Part shown: positions 1 to 6,204 of the stretch, piece by piece
Numbering within the stretch: position 1 is the first letter of the stretch
Layout of the letters: each line of letters begins with the position of its first letter
NCBI GenBank assembly: GCA_903853735.1
Contig: CAINUH010000461.1
Coordinates: forward strand, 1-8,088
DNA length: 8,088 bases
From: an uncultured Desulfomonile sp.
Lineage (GTDB): Bacteria > Desulfobacterota > Desulfomonilia > Desulfomonilales > Desulfomonilaceae
Reading direction: 5' to 3'
Notes under the pieces: generated by a model
The model's input: the letters and a program-made list of their open reading frames with translations, nothing else
Told to the model about the DNA's origin: nothing
The model's database searches: none
Program-made: the position numbers and the translations under genes

Positions 1-7
1 AGATAAC

Positions 8-586
8 ATGGAAATACGCAAACTGGTTGCCGTCGTTGAGGAGACTCTTAGCGAGATGGGTCGGAATGTGACTCCTCCAACCCGCAAGGCGGCTGCCATA
101 GCTGTTATTAAGAACCCATTTGCCGGCAGATACGTCGAGGACTTGACTGAATTGATGGACATTGGAGAGAAACTGGGCGGTATGTTGGGCCAAAGGTGCC
201 TCGACGCGTTGGGAATAGGCCCGGAAAAGGCTGAAAGTTATGCCAAAGGCTGTATTGTCGGACTCGATGGTGAGTTGGAACATGCGGCTGCGATCCTTCA
301 TCCGAAGTTGGGCAAGCCTTTTCGTGAAGCGCTCGGCCGAGGGTTAGCCCTCATACCATCAGTGAAGAAACGTGGAGCAGCCGGTTGTACAGTAGATGTA
401 CCGCTGAATCACAAGGACGCTGCTTTTATCCGTTCACATTTCGACGGAATGACGGTGGCCGTGGAAGACGCCCCAAGAGCGGATGAACTGATGGTGGTCC
501 TCGTCGTTACAGACTCCGGCCGGCCGCTCCCGCGCATTGGCGGCCTCACAAGAGACCAAGCCAAATTCGAGGACGGTTTGCGTTAG
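8..586 (+). CDS. Amino acid synthesis family protein (PF06684, former DUF1185)
   Basis: The 192-residue protein matches, from memory of the family, PF06684, whose members are about 190 residues long. Visible family landmarks are the opening MEIRKLV, NPFAGRYVEDL at residues 36-46, GLDGELEHAA at 85-94 and SGRPLPRIGG at 170-179. Structures of family members show a variant of the Bacillus chorismate mutase fold. A role in amino-acid metabolism was proposed from gene context, but no reaction is established. There is no signal peptide or membrane segment, so it is probably cytoplasmic. The ATG at position 8 fits the family N-terminus, but only seven bases precede it, so its ribosome site and any promoter lie outside the window. 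It sits 58 nt before the aldehyde dehydrogenase gene, with a strong hairpin between. The family assignment is fairly sure; the biochemical function is unknown. Confidence 0.88.
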   Translation: MEIRKLVAVVEETLSEMGRNVTPPTRKAAAIAVIKNPFAGRYVEDLTELMDIGEKLGGMLGQRCLDALGIGPEKAESYAKGCIVGLDGELEHAAAILHPKLGKPFREALGRGLALIPSVKKRGAAGCTVDVPLNHKDAAFIRSHFDGMTVAVEDAPRADELMVVLVVTDSGRPLPRIGGLTRDQAKFEDGLR

Positions 587-590
587 AAAT

Positions 591-619
591 TGGAGGGGCT
601 TCTATTCAAAGCCCCTCCA
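591..619 (+). terminator. Perfect 11-bp hairpin between two genes (terminator-like or attenuator, no T-tract)
   Basis: The left arm TGGAGGGGCTT (591-601) is exactly complementary to AAGCCCCTCCA (609-619), with a 7-nt loop. It starts 5 nt after the stop of the PF06684 gene and ends 10 nt before the ribosome site of the next gene. The stem is GC-rich, but the bases after it (GGACAAATTCGG) are not a T-run. A classical intrinsic terminator is therefore not clear. It may be a partial terminator, an RNA-processing or stability element, or a structure that tunes expression of the aldehyde dehydrogenase. The structure is certain; the function is inferred. Confidence 0.55.
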
Positions 620-629
620 GGACAAATTC

Positions 630-635
630 GGAGGG
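630..635 (+). promoter_or_regulatory. Ribosome binding site of the aldehyde dehydrogenase
   Basis: GGAGGG lies 9 nt before the ATG at 645. This near-perfect Shine-Dalgarno sequence decides the start over an in-frame ATG at 537, which would overlap the previous gene and carry a 36-residue extension unlike the family. Confidence 0.8.
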
Positions 636-644
636 CACTCAAGC

Positions 645-2129
645 ATGGCTATTCTACCAGAGGTCAAAAAACATTACGGAAAGCTAAAACTGTTGATTGA
701 TGGAGAATGGATTGACTCACAATCATCTCACGTCAGCCGGACTACCAACCCAGCCACCGGAGAAGTTATTGCGGAGTTTCCCGCTGCAACCCTTGGCGAG
801 GCCAGAGAAGCCGTAGAGTCGGCCAAGCGAGGTTTTCTGGCTTGGAGTCAGGTTCCTCTTCGTGAGAGAGCAAAAATGCTCTTTGACATGCGCCAGAAGT
901 TCGAGGATCACTTCGAGGAATTGTGCCGGGTTCTGACTCAGGATCACGGCCGCACCATAGGCGAGTCCCGGGGTACAGTCCGCCGATGTATAGAAAACAT
1001 CGAATCCGCGTGTTCAGCAGCTTATGGATTGGCCGCCCGGAACGAGCACATTGACTGTCTTGCCAACGGCATTGACATGTGGCTGACTTGGGAGCCTCTC
1101 GGAGTTTTTCTTATAGTGACTCCAGGCAATATTCCAATGCATGCTTGGTCTTCCTTTGTTCCGTATGCACTGGCCGCCGGCTGCTCGGTTGTGATCAGCC
1201 CGAGCAGACAGGATCCTGTGGCTGCCGAATACATTAATCGCGTCGCGCTTGAATGTGGCCTGCCAAAAGGGACTATCAACATGGTCCACGGAGGCCGAGA
1301 GATAAACAAGTACATTCTTAGCCAACCCGAAGTGCAGGGACTTGGTTTCATAGGATCAACCGCTGCCGGCAGGGAACTGTTTGAGGTGTGCGGCAAACTC
1401 GGAAAAAACTCATCCATCAACGGGAACGGCAAGAACCACGTGGTAGTGATGCCAGACGCAGACCTTGACCAAAGCGTGATTTACTTGCGCCAGGGTTGCT
1501 TCGGTATGACAGGGCAACGGTGTTTAGGCTCCGACAACGTAGTGGTCATCGGTGACATTTACAACGATTTCAAAGAAAAATTCCTTGCCGTTTCCAAGGC
1601 CATGAAGCTCGGATATGGCCTGGATGAATCCGTTGCCATGGGTCCGTATACCACCCCTGGTGGTAAAGAAAAAATCGCCCAGTGGATCGATCAAGCTTTG
1701 ACCGAGGGAGCTAAAATGTTGCTGGACGGTAGGACGCGTGTGCCGGTGGAACTGTCAAAAGGCTACTTCATCGGTCCTACCATTTTGGAAGATTTGCATA
1801 TCGATATGGGCGTAGCCAAAGAAGAAGCCTTTGGTGCGGTGGCAGGCCTGATCAGGGCTGACAGCCTTGACCAGGTCATTGACTGGATAAATACGAAGAC
1901 TGATCTGGGACACTCGGCTTGCATCATGACCGAAAGCGGCAGAAACGCTCGCAAGTTTGCTCGTGAGGTCAATGTGGGCAATGTGGGTATCAATGTGGGC
2001 GTACCCCAGCCATACGCATTCTTCCCGCTTGGATCAAAGCGTAATTCTTTCCTGGGAGGAGCGAAATCGAGGATGGCGTCTATGCGTCTCTTCCTGGACG
2101 AGAAAACGGTCACAGCTCGCTGGGTATAG
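645..2129 (+). CDS. Aldehyde dehydrogenase, methylmalonate-semialdehyde dehydrogenase-like (probably CoA-acylating)
   Basis: This 494-residue protein is a full-length member of the NAD(P)-dependent aldehyde dehydrogenase superfamily. The N-terminus LLIDGEWIDS (16-25), the oxyanion Asn in TPGNIP (N162), the cofactor motif GSTAAG (237-242), the catalytic cysteine in GQRC (C293), EEAFGAV (393-399) and the C-terminal KTVTARW are all visible. The general-base glutamate of ordinary hydrolytic enzymes is absent: the stretch INGNGKNHVVVMPDAD (258-273) has Asn259 at that position. The KNHVVVMPDAD wording is typical of MmsA/IolA-type methylmalonate-semialdehyde dehydrogenases, which form acyl-CoA. The usual KPSE motif that contacts the cofactor ribose is SPSR (185-188), which is unusual. 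The true substrate may be another semialdehyde or aldehyde. It is cytoplasmic and soluble by composition. It probably works in the same catabolic pathway as the downstream transporter and molybdenum enzyme, although a 202-nt gap separates them. Confidence 0.9.
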   Translation: MAILPEVKKHYGKLKLLIDGEWIDSQSSHVSRTTNPATGEVIAEFPAATLGEAREAVESAKRGFLAWSQVPLRERAKMLFDMRQKFEDHFEELCRVLTQDHGRTIGESRGTVRRCIENIESACSAAYGLAARNEHIDCLANGIDMWLTWEPLGVFLIVTPGNIPMHAWSSFVPYALAAGCSVVISPSRQDPVAAEYINRVALECGLPKGTINMVHGGREINKYILSQPEVQGLGFIGSTAAGRELFEVCGKLGKNSSINGNGKNHVVVMPDADLDQSVIYLRQGCFGMTGQRCLGSDNVVVIGDIYNDFKEKFLAVSKAMKLGYGLDESVAMGPYTTPGGKEKIAQWIDQALTEGAKMLLDGRTRVPVELSKGYFIGPTILEDLHIDMGVAKEEAFGAVAGLIRADSLDQVIDWINTKTDLGHSACIMTESGRNARKFAREVNVGNVGINVGVPQPYAFFPLGSKRNSFLGGAKSRMASMRLFLDEKTVTARWV

Positions 2130-2170
2130 ATGAAGTTTGAGTGCATATACCAAGCGCCTCAAGTTTTGTA

Positions 2171-2263
2171 GGGATTGCTGCGTTGCGCTTGCAATGACAC
2201 CGGCACGGAAGGCAGGCACTGTTTTTATGTCATTTCCTGGAGCTGGCGGCGACGAAGCAATTT
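2171..2263. repeat. Inverted pair of short interspersed repeats (ATTGCTTCGT...AATGACA type)
   Basis: The left arm (2171-2199) contains ATTGCTGCGT and ends in AATGACA. The right arm (2229-2263) begins TGTCATT and ends GACGAAGCAATTTC. Outer boxes ATTGCT (2174-2179) and AGCAAT (2256-2261) pair, as do inner boxes AATGACA (2193-2199) and TGTCATT (2229-2235). Between them are 29 unrelated bases. The pattern is two diverged copies of one element facing each other. From memory, elements reading ATTGCTTCGTCGC...GCAATGACA are scattered in many copies in intergenic DNA of Desulfobacterota and other bacteria. The RNA could fold into a long imperfect hairpin and act as a transcript boundary. Confidence 0.6.
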
Positions 2264-2283
2264 CAGGGACGAGACTCAGGTTT

Positions 2284-2312
2284 TTGACAGTACGATAGAT
2301 CCGACATTTGTT
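2284..2312 (+). promoter_or_regulatory. Weak sigma70-type promoter candidate before livH
   Basis: A perfect -35 box TTGACA (2284-2289) is followed after 17 nt by TTTGTT (2307-2312), which matches the TATAAT consensus at only three of six positions. Position and orientation suit transcription of the liv and molybdenum hydroxylase genes, and a promoter is expected after the repeat block. The poor -10 box keeps this a suggestion. Confidence 0.25.
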
Positions 2313-2331
2313 TTGATTCCGGCTATAGAGA

Positions 2332-3204
2332 ATGGACACGGTACTCATTCAAGCCATTATTAACGGTATTCTGCTTGGTGGAGTTTATGCAGCATACTCA
2401 GCAGGATTTTCTCTCATCTTCGGCGTGATGGGCGTTGTGAATTTGGCCCATGGAGAGTTGATCATGTTGGGGGCTTTCACTTCGTATTGGCTGTTCCAAT
2501 ACTTTGGCATGGACCCGTATCTAAGTCTTCCGTTTGCCATGATCTTTTTGTTTGGGTTCGGGTACATCGTCCAGAAATACATAATCAATCGTGTTATAGA
2601 ATTGCCCCACATCATGAGCTATATTCTCACATTCGGTATCCATCTCATGGTGGCCAACATTGCCTTGAAGCTGTGGACTCATGATTTCAGAACCATAACG
2701 ACGTCCTATTCAGGGGCTAATGCCGCGTTCCTCGGACTGAATGTACCGTACGCGCGGCTGATAACATTTTTTATCGCCTTATTAGTAATAGGCACTTTGT
2801 GGTTCTTTCTGAGTCGAACGGAGACGGGCCGAGCCATTCGCGCCACATCAATGGACAAAGAAGTAGCTCGGCTCATGGGAGTCGACATTAGGGAGATTTA
2901 TGCGGTAACATTCGGGGTTGGATCTGCAATCACGGGACTTGCCGGAGCCGCCATAAGCCCGTTCGAGATCATTTCCCCGGAAATGGGTCTTCAATACACC
3001 ATTATTGCATTTTGTGTCGTTGTTTTGGGAGGTATGGGATACATGCCCGGAGCCCTATGGGGTGGCATGATATTGGGAGTGGCTCAGTCTTTGGCCGTTA
3101 CTTATTTGAGTGCGGGCATATCGGTGGCTGTTACATTTTTTATACTTTTCGTCATGCTCATTGTACGACCTACAGGGATTGTGGGAAAGGGCCTTGTGAC
3201 CTAA
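2332..3204 (+). CDS. livH: Liv-type (branched-chain amino acid family) ABC transporter permease LivH
   Basis: The 290-residue, very hydrophobic protein is one of the two membrane subunits of a Liv-type (HAAT family) importer in the inner membrane. The opening NGILLGGVYA (11-20) and the signature GVVNLAHGELIMLGAF (34-49) are diagnostic for LivH. About eight hydrophobic segments can be traced. The cytoplasmic coupling loop that contacts the ATPases is visible as TGRAIRATSMDKEVARLMG (165-183), and LGGMGYMPGALWGG (232-245) is the conserved distal segment. The ATG at 2332 is set by an in-frame TAG two codons upstream and by the next Met being at residue 33; the Shine-Dalgarno match (TAGAGA) is weak. 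It is followed 23 nt later by livM. Members of this family carry amino acids, urea, amides or aromatic acids, so the substrate cannot be fixed. Confidence 0.93.
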   Translation: MDTVLIQAIINGILLGGVYAAYSAGFSLIFGVMGVVNLAHGELIMLGAFTSYWLFQYFGMDPYLSLPFAMIFLFGFGYIVQKYIINRVIELPHIMSYILTFGIHLMVANIALKLWTHDFRTITTSYSGANAAFLGLNVPYARLITFFIALLVIGTLWFFLSRTETGRAIRATSMDKEVARLMGVDIREIYAVTFGVGSAITGLAGAAISPFEIISPEMGLQYTIIAFCVVVLGGMGYMPGALWGGMILGVAQSLAVTYLSAGISVAVTFFILFVMLIVRPTGIVGKGLVT

Positions 3205-3217
3205 GTGTTTCCATAGT

Positions 3218-3222
3218 AGGGG
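3218..3222 (+). promoter_or_regulatory. Ribosome binding site of livM
   Basis: AGGGG lies 5 nt before the ATG at 3228. It supports that start over the in-frame ATG at 3012, which would overlap livH by almost 200 nt in another frame. Confidence 0.65.
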
Positions 3223-3227
3223 ACCAA

Positions 3228-4181
3228 ATGAACAGCCAAGCCTATCGCGTGAAATTTTGGATGTGTTTCATTGTGGCATCAGTTGCGACAAGCTTGGTCC
3301 CTTTTTTCACATCTTCAGAGTACATTCTGCGAATTGTGACAGTCGTAATATTCTGGATCGGCATGGCAGGCTGCTGGAACATTATGAGCGGCTATACAGG
3401 CTATATCGATTTCGGACCGGTGGTTTATTTCGGCATCGGTTCGTACGCTACAGCCATCGGAATGACAAAATACGGCATGCCTTTTTTCCCCTCAGCAGTT
3501 CTTTCCGGCATAATCTCCGTTCTCATCGCCCTTCCTGTCGGTATCACGACCCTGAGATTGAGAGGTGCTTACTTCGCAATTGCCACCTTCGCGTTCGCTG
3601 AGACGATGAAACAGGTGGTGCTGGAATTTGACAGGACTTTCGGAGTCTCTTTCTTTCAGGGGAGTCACGGCATTACACTGCCAATCGGCGGCCACGATAA
3701 CACTTTCTTTTTTTACTGCTTTCTGGCCGTGACGTTTGGTGTCATTTTGGTACATTACGGAATTGAACATTCCAAGTTCGGCTATGGCCTCAAGGCCATT
3801 CATGAGGCGGAGGGGGCCGCTGAGATTGCAGGAGTGAATACGACTGGTGTCAAGCTAAGGGCCTATGTAAACAGTGCCTTCTTTTTGGGTGTGCTCGGAG
3901 GCATCGAAGCCTATTGGATCACTTACATAACGCCCGGCGACGTTTTCAACGTACACAAGACGGTGCAGATGGTTATTATGACTCTGTTGGGCGGCATGGG
4001 CACTTTTCTCGGACCGATAATCGGCGCGTCTTTTCTCACAGTCTTGTCCGAGATTCTTGGGACCGCTTTTGTGGAATATTATCTCATTATGGTCGGCGCG
4101 ATAATCATAGCAGTAATATTGATAATGCCTAGAGGTGTTGTAGGAACCATCGAGGAATGGAGCGGAATCAGGTTTCACTAG
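3228..4181 (+). CDS. livM: Liv-type ABC transporter permease LivM
   Basis: The 317-residue second membrane subunit pairs with LivH to form the inner-membrane channel. The LivM landmark SGYTGYIDFGPVVYFGIGSY (54-73) is present, followed by LRLRGAYFAIATFAFAE (109-125), a cytoplasmic coupling loop around FGYGLKAIHEAEGAAEIAG (184-202) and the distal LLGGMGTFLGPIIGA (253-267). The landmark differs from the more usual G-x-LSLGHAAFFGIGAY: an Asp (D61) replaces Ser, and Pro (P64) stands where His is common. A first hydrophobic helix spans roughly residues 10-27, and a run of aliphatic residues near 285-300 closes the protein. The chosen start has an AGGGG ribosome site. It is followed after 23 nt by livG. 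Confidence 0.92.
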   Translation: MNSQAYRVKFWMCFIVASVATSLVPFFTSSEYILRIVTVVIFWIGMAGCWNIMSGYTGYIDFGPVVYFGIGSYATAIGMTKYGMPFFPSAVLSGIISVLIALPVGITTLRLRGAYFAIATFAFAETMKQVVLEFDRTFGVSFFQGSHGITLPIGGHDNTFFFYCFLAVTFGVILVHYGIEHSKFGYGLKAIHEAEGAAEIAGVNTTGVKLRAYVNSAFFLGVLGGIEAYWITYITPGDVFNVHKTVQMVIMTLLGGMGTFLGPIIGASFLTVLSEILGTAFVEYYLIMVGAIIIAVILIMPRGVVGTIEEWSGIRFH

Positions 4182-4204
4182 GTTAACAACGCTTAAGGAT
4201 TTCC

Positions 4205-4966
4205 ATGCCTGTTCTGGAGTGTAAAAACGTTACGAAGAACTTCGGTGCGTTAGCTGCTGTGGATTTTATCAGCTTCAGCCTGGAAGAACGGGAAATATTG
4301 GGAATGATAGGGCCCAATGGAGCGGGCAAGACCACCTTGTTCAATTGCATTATAGGAATTTACAAGCCGGATAAGGGTCGCATCATCTTCGAAGGCAGAG
4401 ACATAACGAGATTAAAACCTCACCAGGTCTGTCGCCTCGGATTGGCAAAGACATCCCAGATCATGGAGCCCTTCCGATCGCTGACGGTTTTCGAGAACGT
4501 GCTCATCGGAGCCTTGCACGGCGGTAGAATGAAAATGGCCGATGCTCTGGTTGAAACCGAGAAAGTTATAGAATTAGTCGGCCTTGTTCGAGACCGTGAT
4601 AAAGCTTCTTCTTCGATTTCCGTTCCGGCCCGGAGAAGATTGGAATTAGCCCGAGCTTTAGCCACTCAGGCTAGACTGTTGCTCCTGGATGAAAACATGG
4701 CTGGTCTCAATCCGTATGAAATCGACGAGGCCCTGGAGCTATTGGGAAAGATTCGAGAATCAGGAATCTCTCTCATAGTAGTTGAACACATTATGCGTGC
4801 GATCATGGGCATATCGGACCGTATAATGGTTCTGAATTACGGGGTGAAAATAGCTGAGGGCTCTCCTCAGGAAGTGGTCAACGACGAACAAGTTATTCAG
4901 GCATATTTGGGAGAAAAGGTATCTCATTATCTTGGCGGCATAGGGTTACACGGGAACCATGATTGA
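4205..4966 (+). CDS. livG: Liv-type ABC transporter ATP-binding protein LivG, with degenerate signature motif
   Basis: The 253-residue cytoplasmic ATPase powers the LivHM importer. Walker A GPNGAGKT (36-43), the Q-loop Gln (Q85), Walker B LLLLDE (158-163) and the H-loop His in VVEHI (H195) are all present. The LivG-type NPYEIDEALELL segment follows Walker B. The signature motif is abnormal: in place of L-x-x-G-Q-Q-R-R-L-E it reads ISVPARRRLE (138-147), so the glycine that contacts ATP is a proline. Walker B continues LLDENMAGLN instead of LLDEPxAGLN. I recall a Liv subfamily with similar wording (LDEVMAGL and a modified signature), so this is probably a lineage trait and not decay. AAGGA at 4195-4199 is its ribosome site. 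The 3' end overlaps livF by 8 nt. Confidence 0.92.
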   Translation: MPVLECKNVTKNFGALAAVDFISFSLEEREILGMIGPNGAGKTTLFNCIIGIYKPDKGRIIFEGRDITRLKPHQVCRLGLAKTSQIMEPFRSLTVFENVLIGALHGGRMKMADALVETEKVIELVGLVRDRDKASSSISVPARRRLELARALATQARLLLLDENMAGLNPYEIDEALELLGKIRESGISLIVVEHIMRAIMGISDRIMVLNYGVKIAEGSPQEVVNDEQVIQAYLGEKVSHYLGGIGLHGNHD

Positions 4967-5675
4967 ATCCCTTCTGCAAGTCAATGCGATCGAGGTCTAT
5001 TATCGGGATGTCAAGGTTCTGAGTAACGTGAGCGTCGAGGTCGGGAAAGGTGAGATAGTAACTGTGATAGGTCCCAACGGGGCAGGCAAGAGTACGCTAC
5101 TCAGTACAATTGTTGGCTTCCAGCATCCGACCGAAGGATCTATCGACTTTAACGGTGTGTCTATCGACCGACTGCCTCCTGAAAAAATTGTGCAGGTCGG
5201 ACTTACCATAGTACCGGAGGGGGCCAGAGTCTTTTCTGAGATGAGCGTCCTGGATAATTTGAAGATGGGATCCTACATAAAAACCGCTCGACCATATCGA
5301 CAGGAAAGTCTCGACAAAGTCTTTACGTTCTTTCCCAGGCTTCAGGAGCGTATGCACCAGAAAGGAGGGACCTTGAGCGGGGGGGAGCGACAGATGCTCG
5401 CCATAGGCAGGGCCTTGATGTCCAGACCTTCTCTCTTGCTGCTCGATGAGCCGTCCCTTGGCCTGGCGCCCCTGTTGGTTACCAGGGTGTTCCAAGCAGT
5501 TCGTGAAATAGCTGCTACAGGAATCACCGTCCTTCTTGTAGAACAGAATGTTAATTTCTCTCTTGAAATTACTGATCGGGCCTATGTGCTGGAAAACGGG
5601 CACACCATAATGGAAGGAAGTGGCTCGGAACTGCTCAAAAACGACCACATCAGGAAAGCTTATCTGGCTATTTAG
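4959..5675 (+). CDS. livF: Liv-type ABC transporter ATP-binding protein LivF
   Basis: The 238-residue second ATPase forms a heterodimer with LivG. It carries Walker A GPNGAGKST (38-46), a canonical signature LSGGERQ (139-145), Walker B LLLLDEP (160-165 with preceding Leu) and LGLAPLL after it. The H-loop position is Gln in LLVEQN (Q196), as is usual in LivF. PEGARVFSEMSVLDNL (86-101) is the typical LivF segment after the Q-loop region. The start overlaps the end of livG by 8 nt, which suggests translational coupling. Paired with the LivG described here, only one of the two composite ATP sites would be completed by a canonical signature. No livK-like binding protein gene lies next to it. Confidence 0.94.
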   Translation: MIESLLQVNAIEVYYRDVKVLSNVSVEVGKGEIVTVIGPNGAGKSTLLSTIVGFQHPTEGSIDFNGVSIDRLPPEKIVQVGLTIVPEGARVFSEMSVLDNLKMGSYIKTARPYRQESLDKVFTFFPRLQERMHQKGGTLSGGERQMLAIGRALMSRPSLLLLDEPSLGLAPLLVTRVFQAVREIAATGITVLLVEQNVNFSLEITDRAYVLENGHTIMEGSGSELLKNDHIRKAYLAI

Positions 5676-5696
5676 ATTTGGGAAATAATATTACAA

Positions 5697-6200
5697 ATGG
5701 CCAATGATTATAAACCATTGAGGGTTGCTTTTACACTTAACGGCACGCCGGTCGAGCTTGATATCAAGCCTTGGGAAACAGTCCTGGCAGTTCTCAGGGA
5801 CCAGCTTCGGCTCATAGGCACCAAGGAAGGCTGTGGCATCGGCGAATGCGGGGCTTGCACAATTCTGGTAGATGGCCGGGCAGTAGATTCCTGCCTCATG
5901 TTGGCACCTCAATTGGACGGAAAGACTGTGGAGACTGTTGAGGGACTTTCTGCGGATGGTTCCCTGCATCCGATTCAAGAAGCCTTCCTAGCCGCTGGAG
6001 CAGTCCAGTGTGGATATTGCTCACCGGGAATGATCATGTCCGTCAAGGCACTCCTGGACAAGAATCCAAACCCAGCACCAGAACAAATTATTGAAGCCGT
6101 TTCAGGAAATCTCTGTCGGTGTACGGGCTACGTACAAGTACTGGAGGCAGTGGACGTGGCTGCCAAACTCTACAGAGAAAAATCAACACAGAACCAGTAG
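5697..6200 (+). CDS. Molybdenum hydroxylase small subunit, two [2Fe-2S] clusters (CoxS/XdhC/HcrC type)
   Basis: The 167-residue subunit carries electrons between the molybdenum site and FAD in xanthine dehydrogenase/CO dehydrogenase family enzymes. The N-terminal plant-type ferredoxin domain has C46, C51, C54 and C66 (C-x4-C-x2-C-x11-C). The C-terminal helical domain has C105, C108, C140 and C142 (C-x2-C ... C-x-C), with QCGYCSPGM at 104-112 and GNLCRCTGY at 137-145. All eight cluster ligands are intact. There is no Tat or Sec signal, so the enzyme should be cytoplasmic unless the large subunit says otherwise. The start is 21 nt after livF, with a weak GGGAA (5680-5684) 12 nt upstream of the ATG. 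The gene is followed after only 4 nt by the FAD subunit. The family is certain; the substrate is not. Confidence 0.95.
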   Translation: MANDYKPLRVAFTLNGTPVELDIKPWETVLAVLRDQLRLIGTKEGCGIGECGACTILVDGRAVDSCLMLAPQLDGKTVETVEGLSADGSLHPIQEAFLAAGAVQCGYCSPGMIMSVKALLDKNPNPAPEQIIEAVSGNLCRCTGYVQVLEAVDVAAKLYREKSTQNQ

Positions 6201-6204
6201 AATA

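Larger units (their letters stand above)
2130..2331. other. Intergenic region between aldehyde dehydrogenase and livH
   Basis: This is the only sizeable non-coding stretch in the window (202 nt). It holds an inverted pair of short interspersed repeats (2171-2263) and a perfect TTGACA box at 2284. I see no convincing terminator with a T-tract. A 62-codon open frame beginning at 2175 runs through the repeat and into livH out of frame; it has no ribosome site and is not believed to be a gene. Confidence 0.7.

Noticed and set aside
537..644. In-frame ATG at 537 as the start of the aldehyde dehydrogenase
   Set aside because: It overlaps the PF06684 gene, would translate the hairpin, and adds 36 residues unlike the family. 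ATG 645 has GGAGGG at ideal spacing and a normal N-terminus.
2175..2363. Small open frame of 62 codons across the intergenic repeat
   Set aside because: It reads through the interspersed repeat and into livH out of frame, has no ribosome site and has no recognisable protein features.
3012..3227. In-frame ATG at 3012 as the start of livM
   Set aside because: The extra 72 residues are an out-of-frame reading of the livH 3' end, rich in Cys, Arg and His and not membrane-like. ATG 3228 has an AGGGG ribosome site.
4624..4650. LivG as a decayed or non-functional ATPase because of its signature motif
   Set aside because: Walker A, Q-loop, Walker B and H-loop are intact, the frame is open and coupled to livF, and similar LivG wording is recalled from other genomes, so a lineage variant is more likely than decay.
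5097..5648. Long reverse-strand open frame (183 codons) opposite livF
   Set aside because: It lies wholly inside livF, whose motifs are intact; the translation is compositionally odd and matches no family I know.
6091..6204. In-frame ATG at 6091 as the start of the FAD subunit
   Set aside because: The added 38 residues are a shifted reading of the [2Fe-2S] subunit's C-terminus. ATG 6205 gives the normal family N-terminus.
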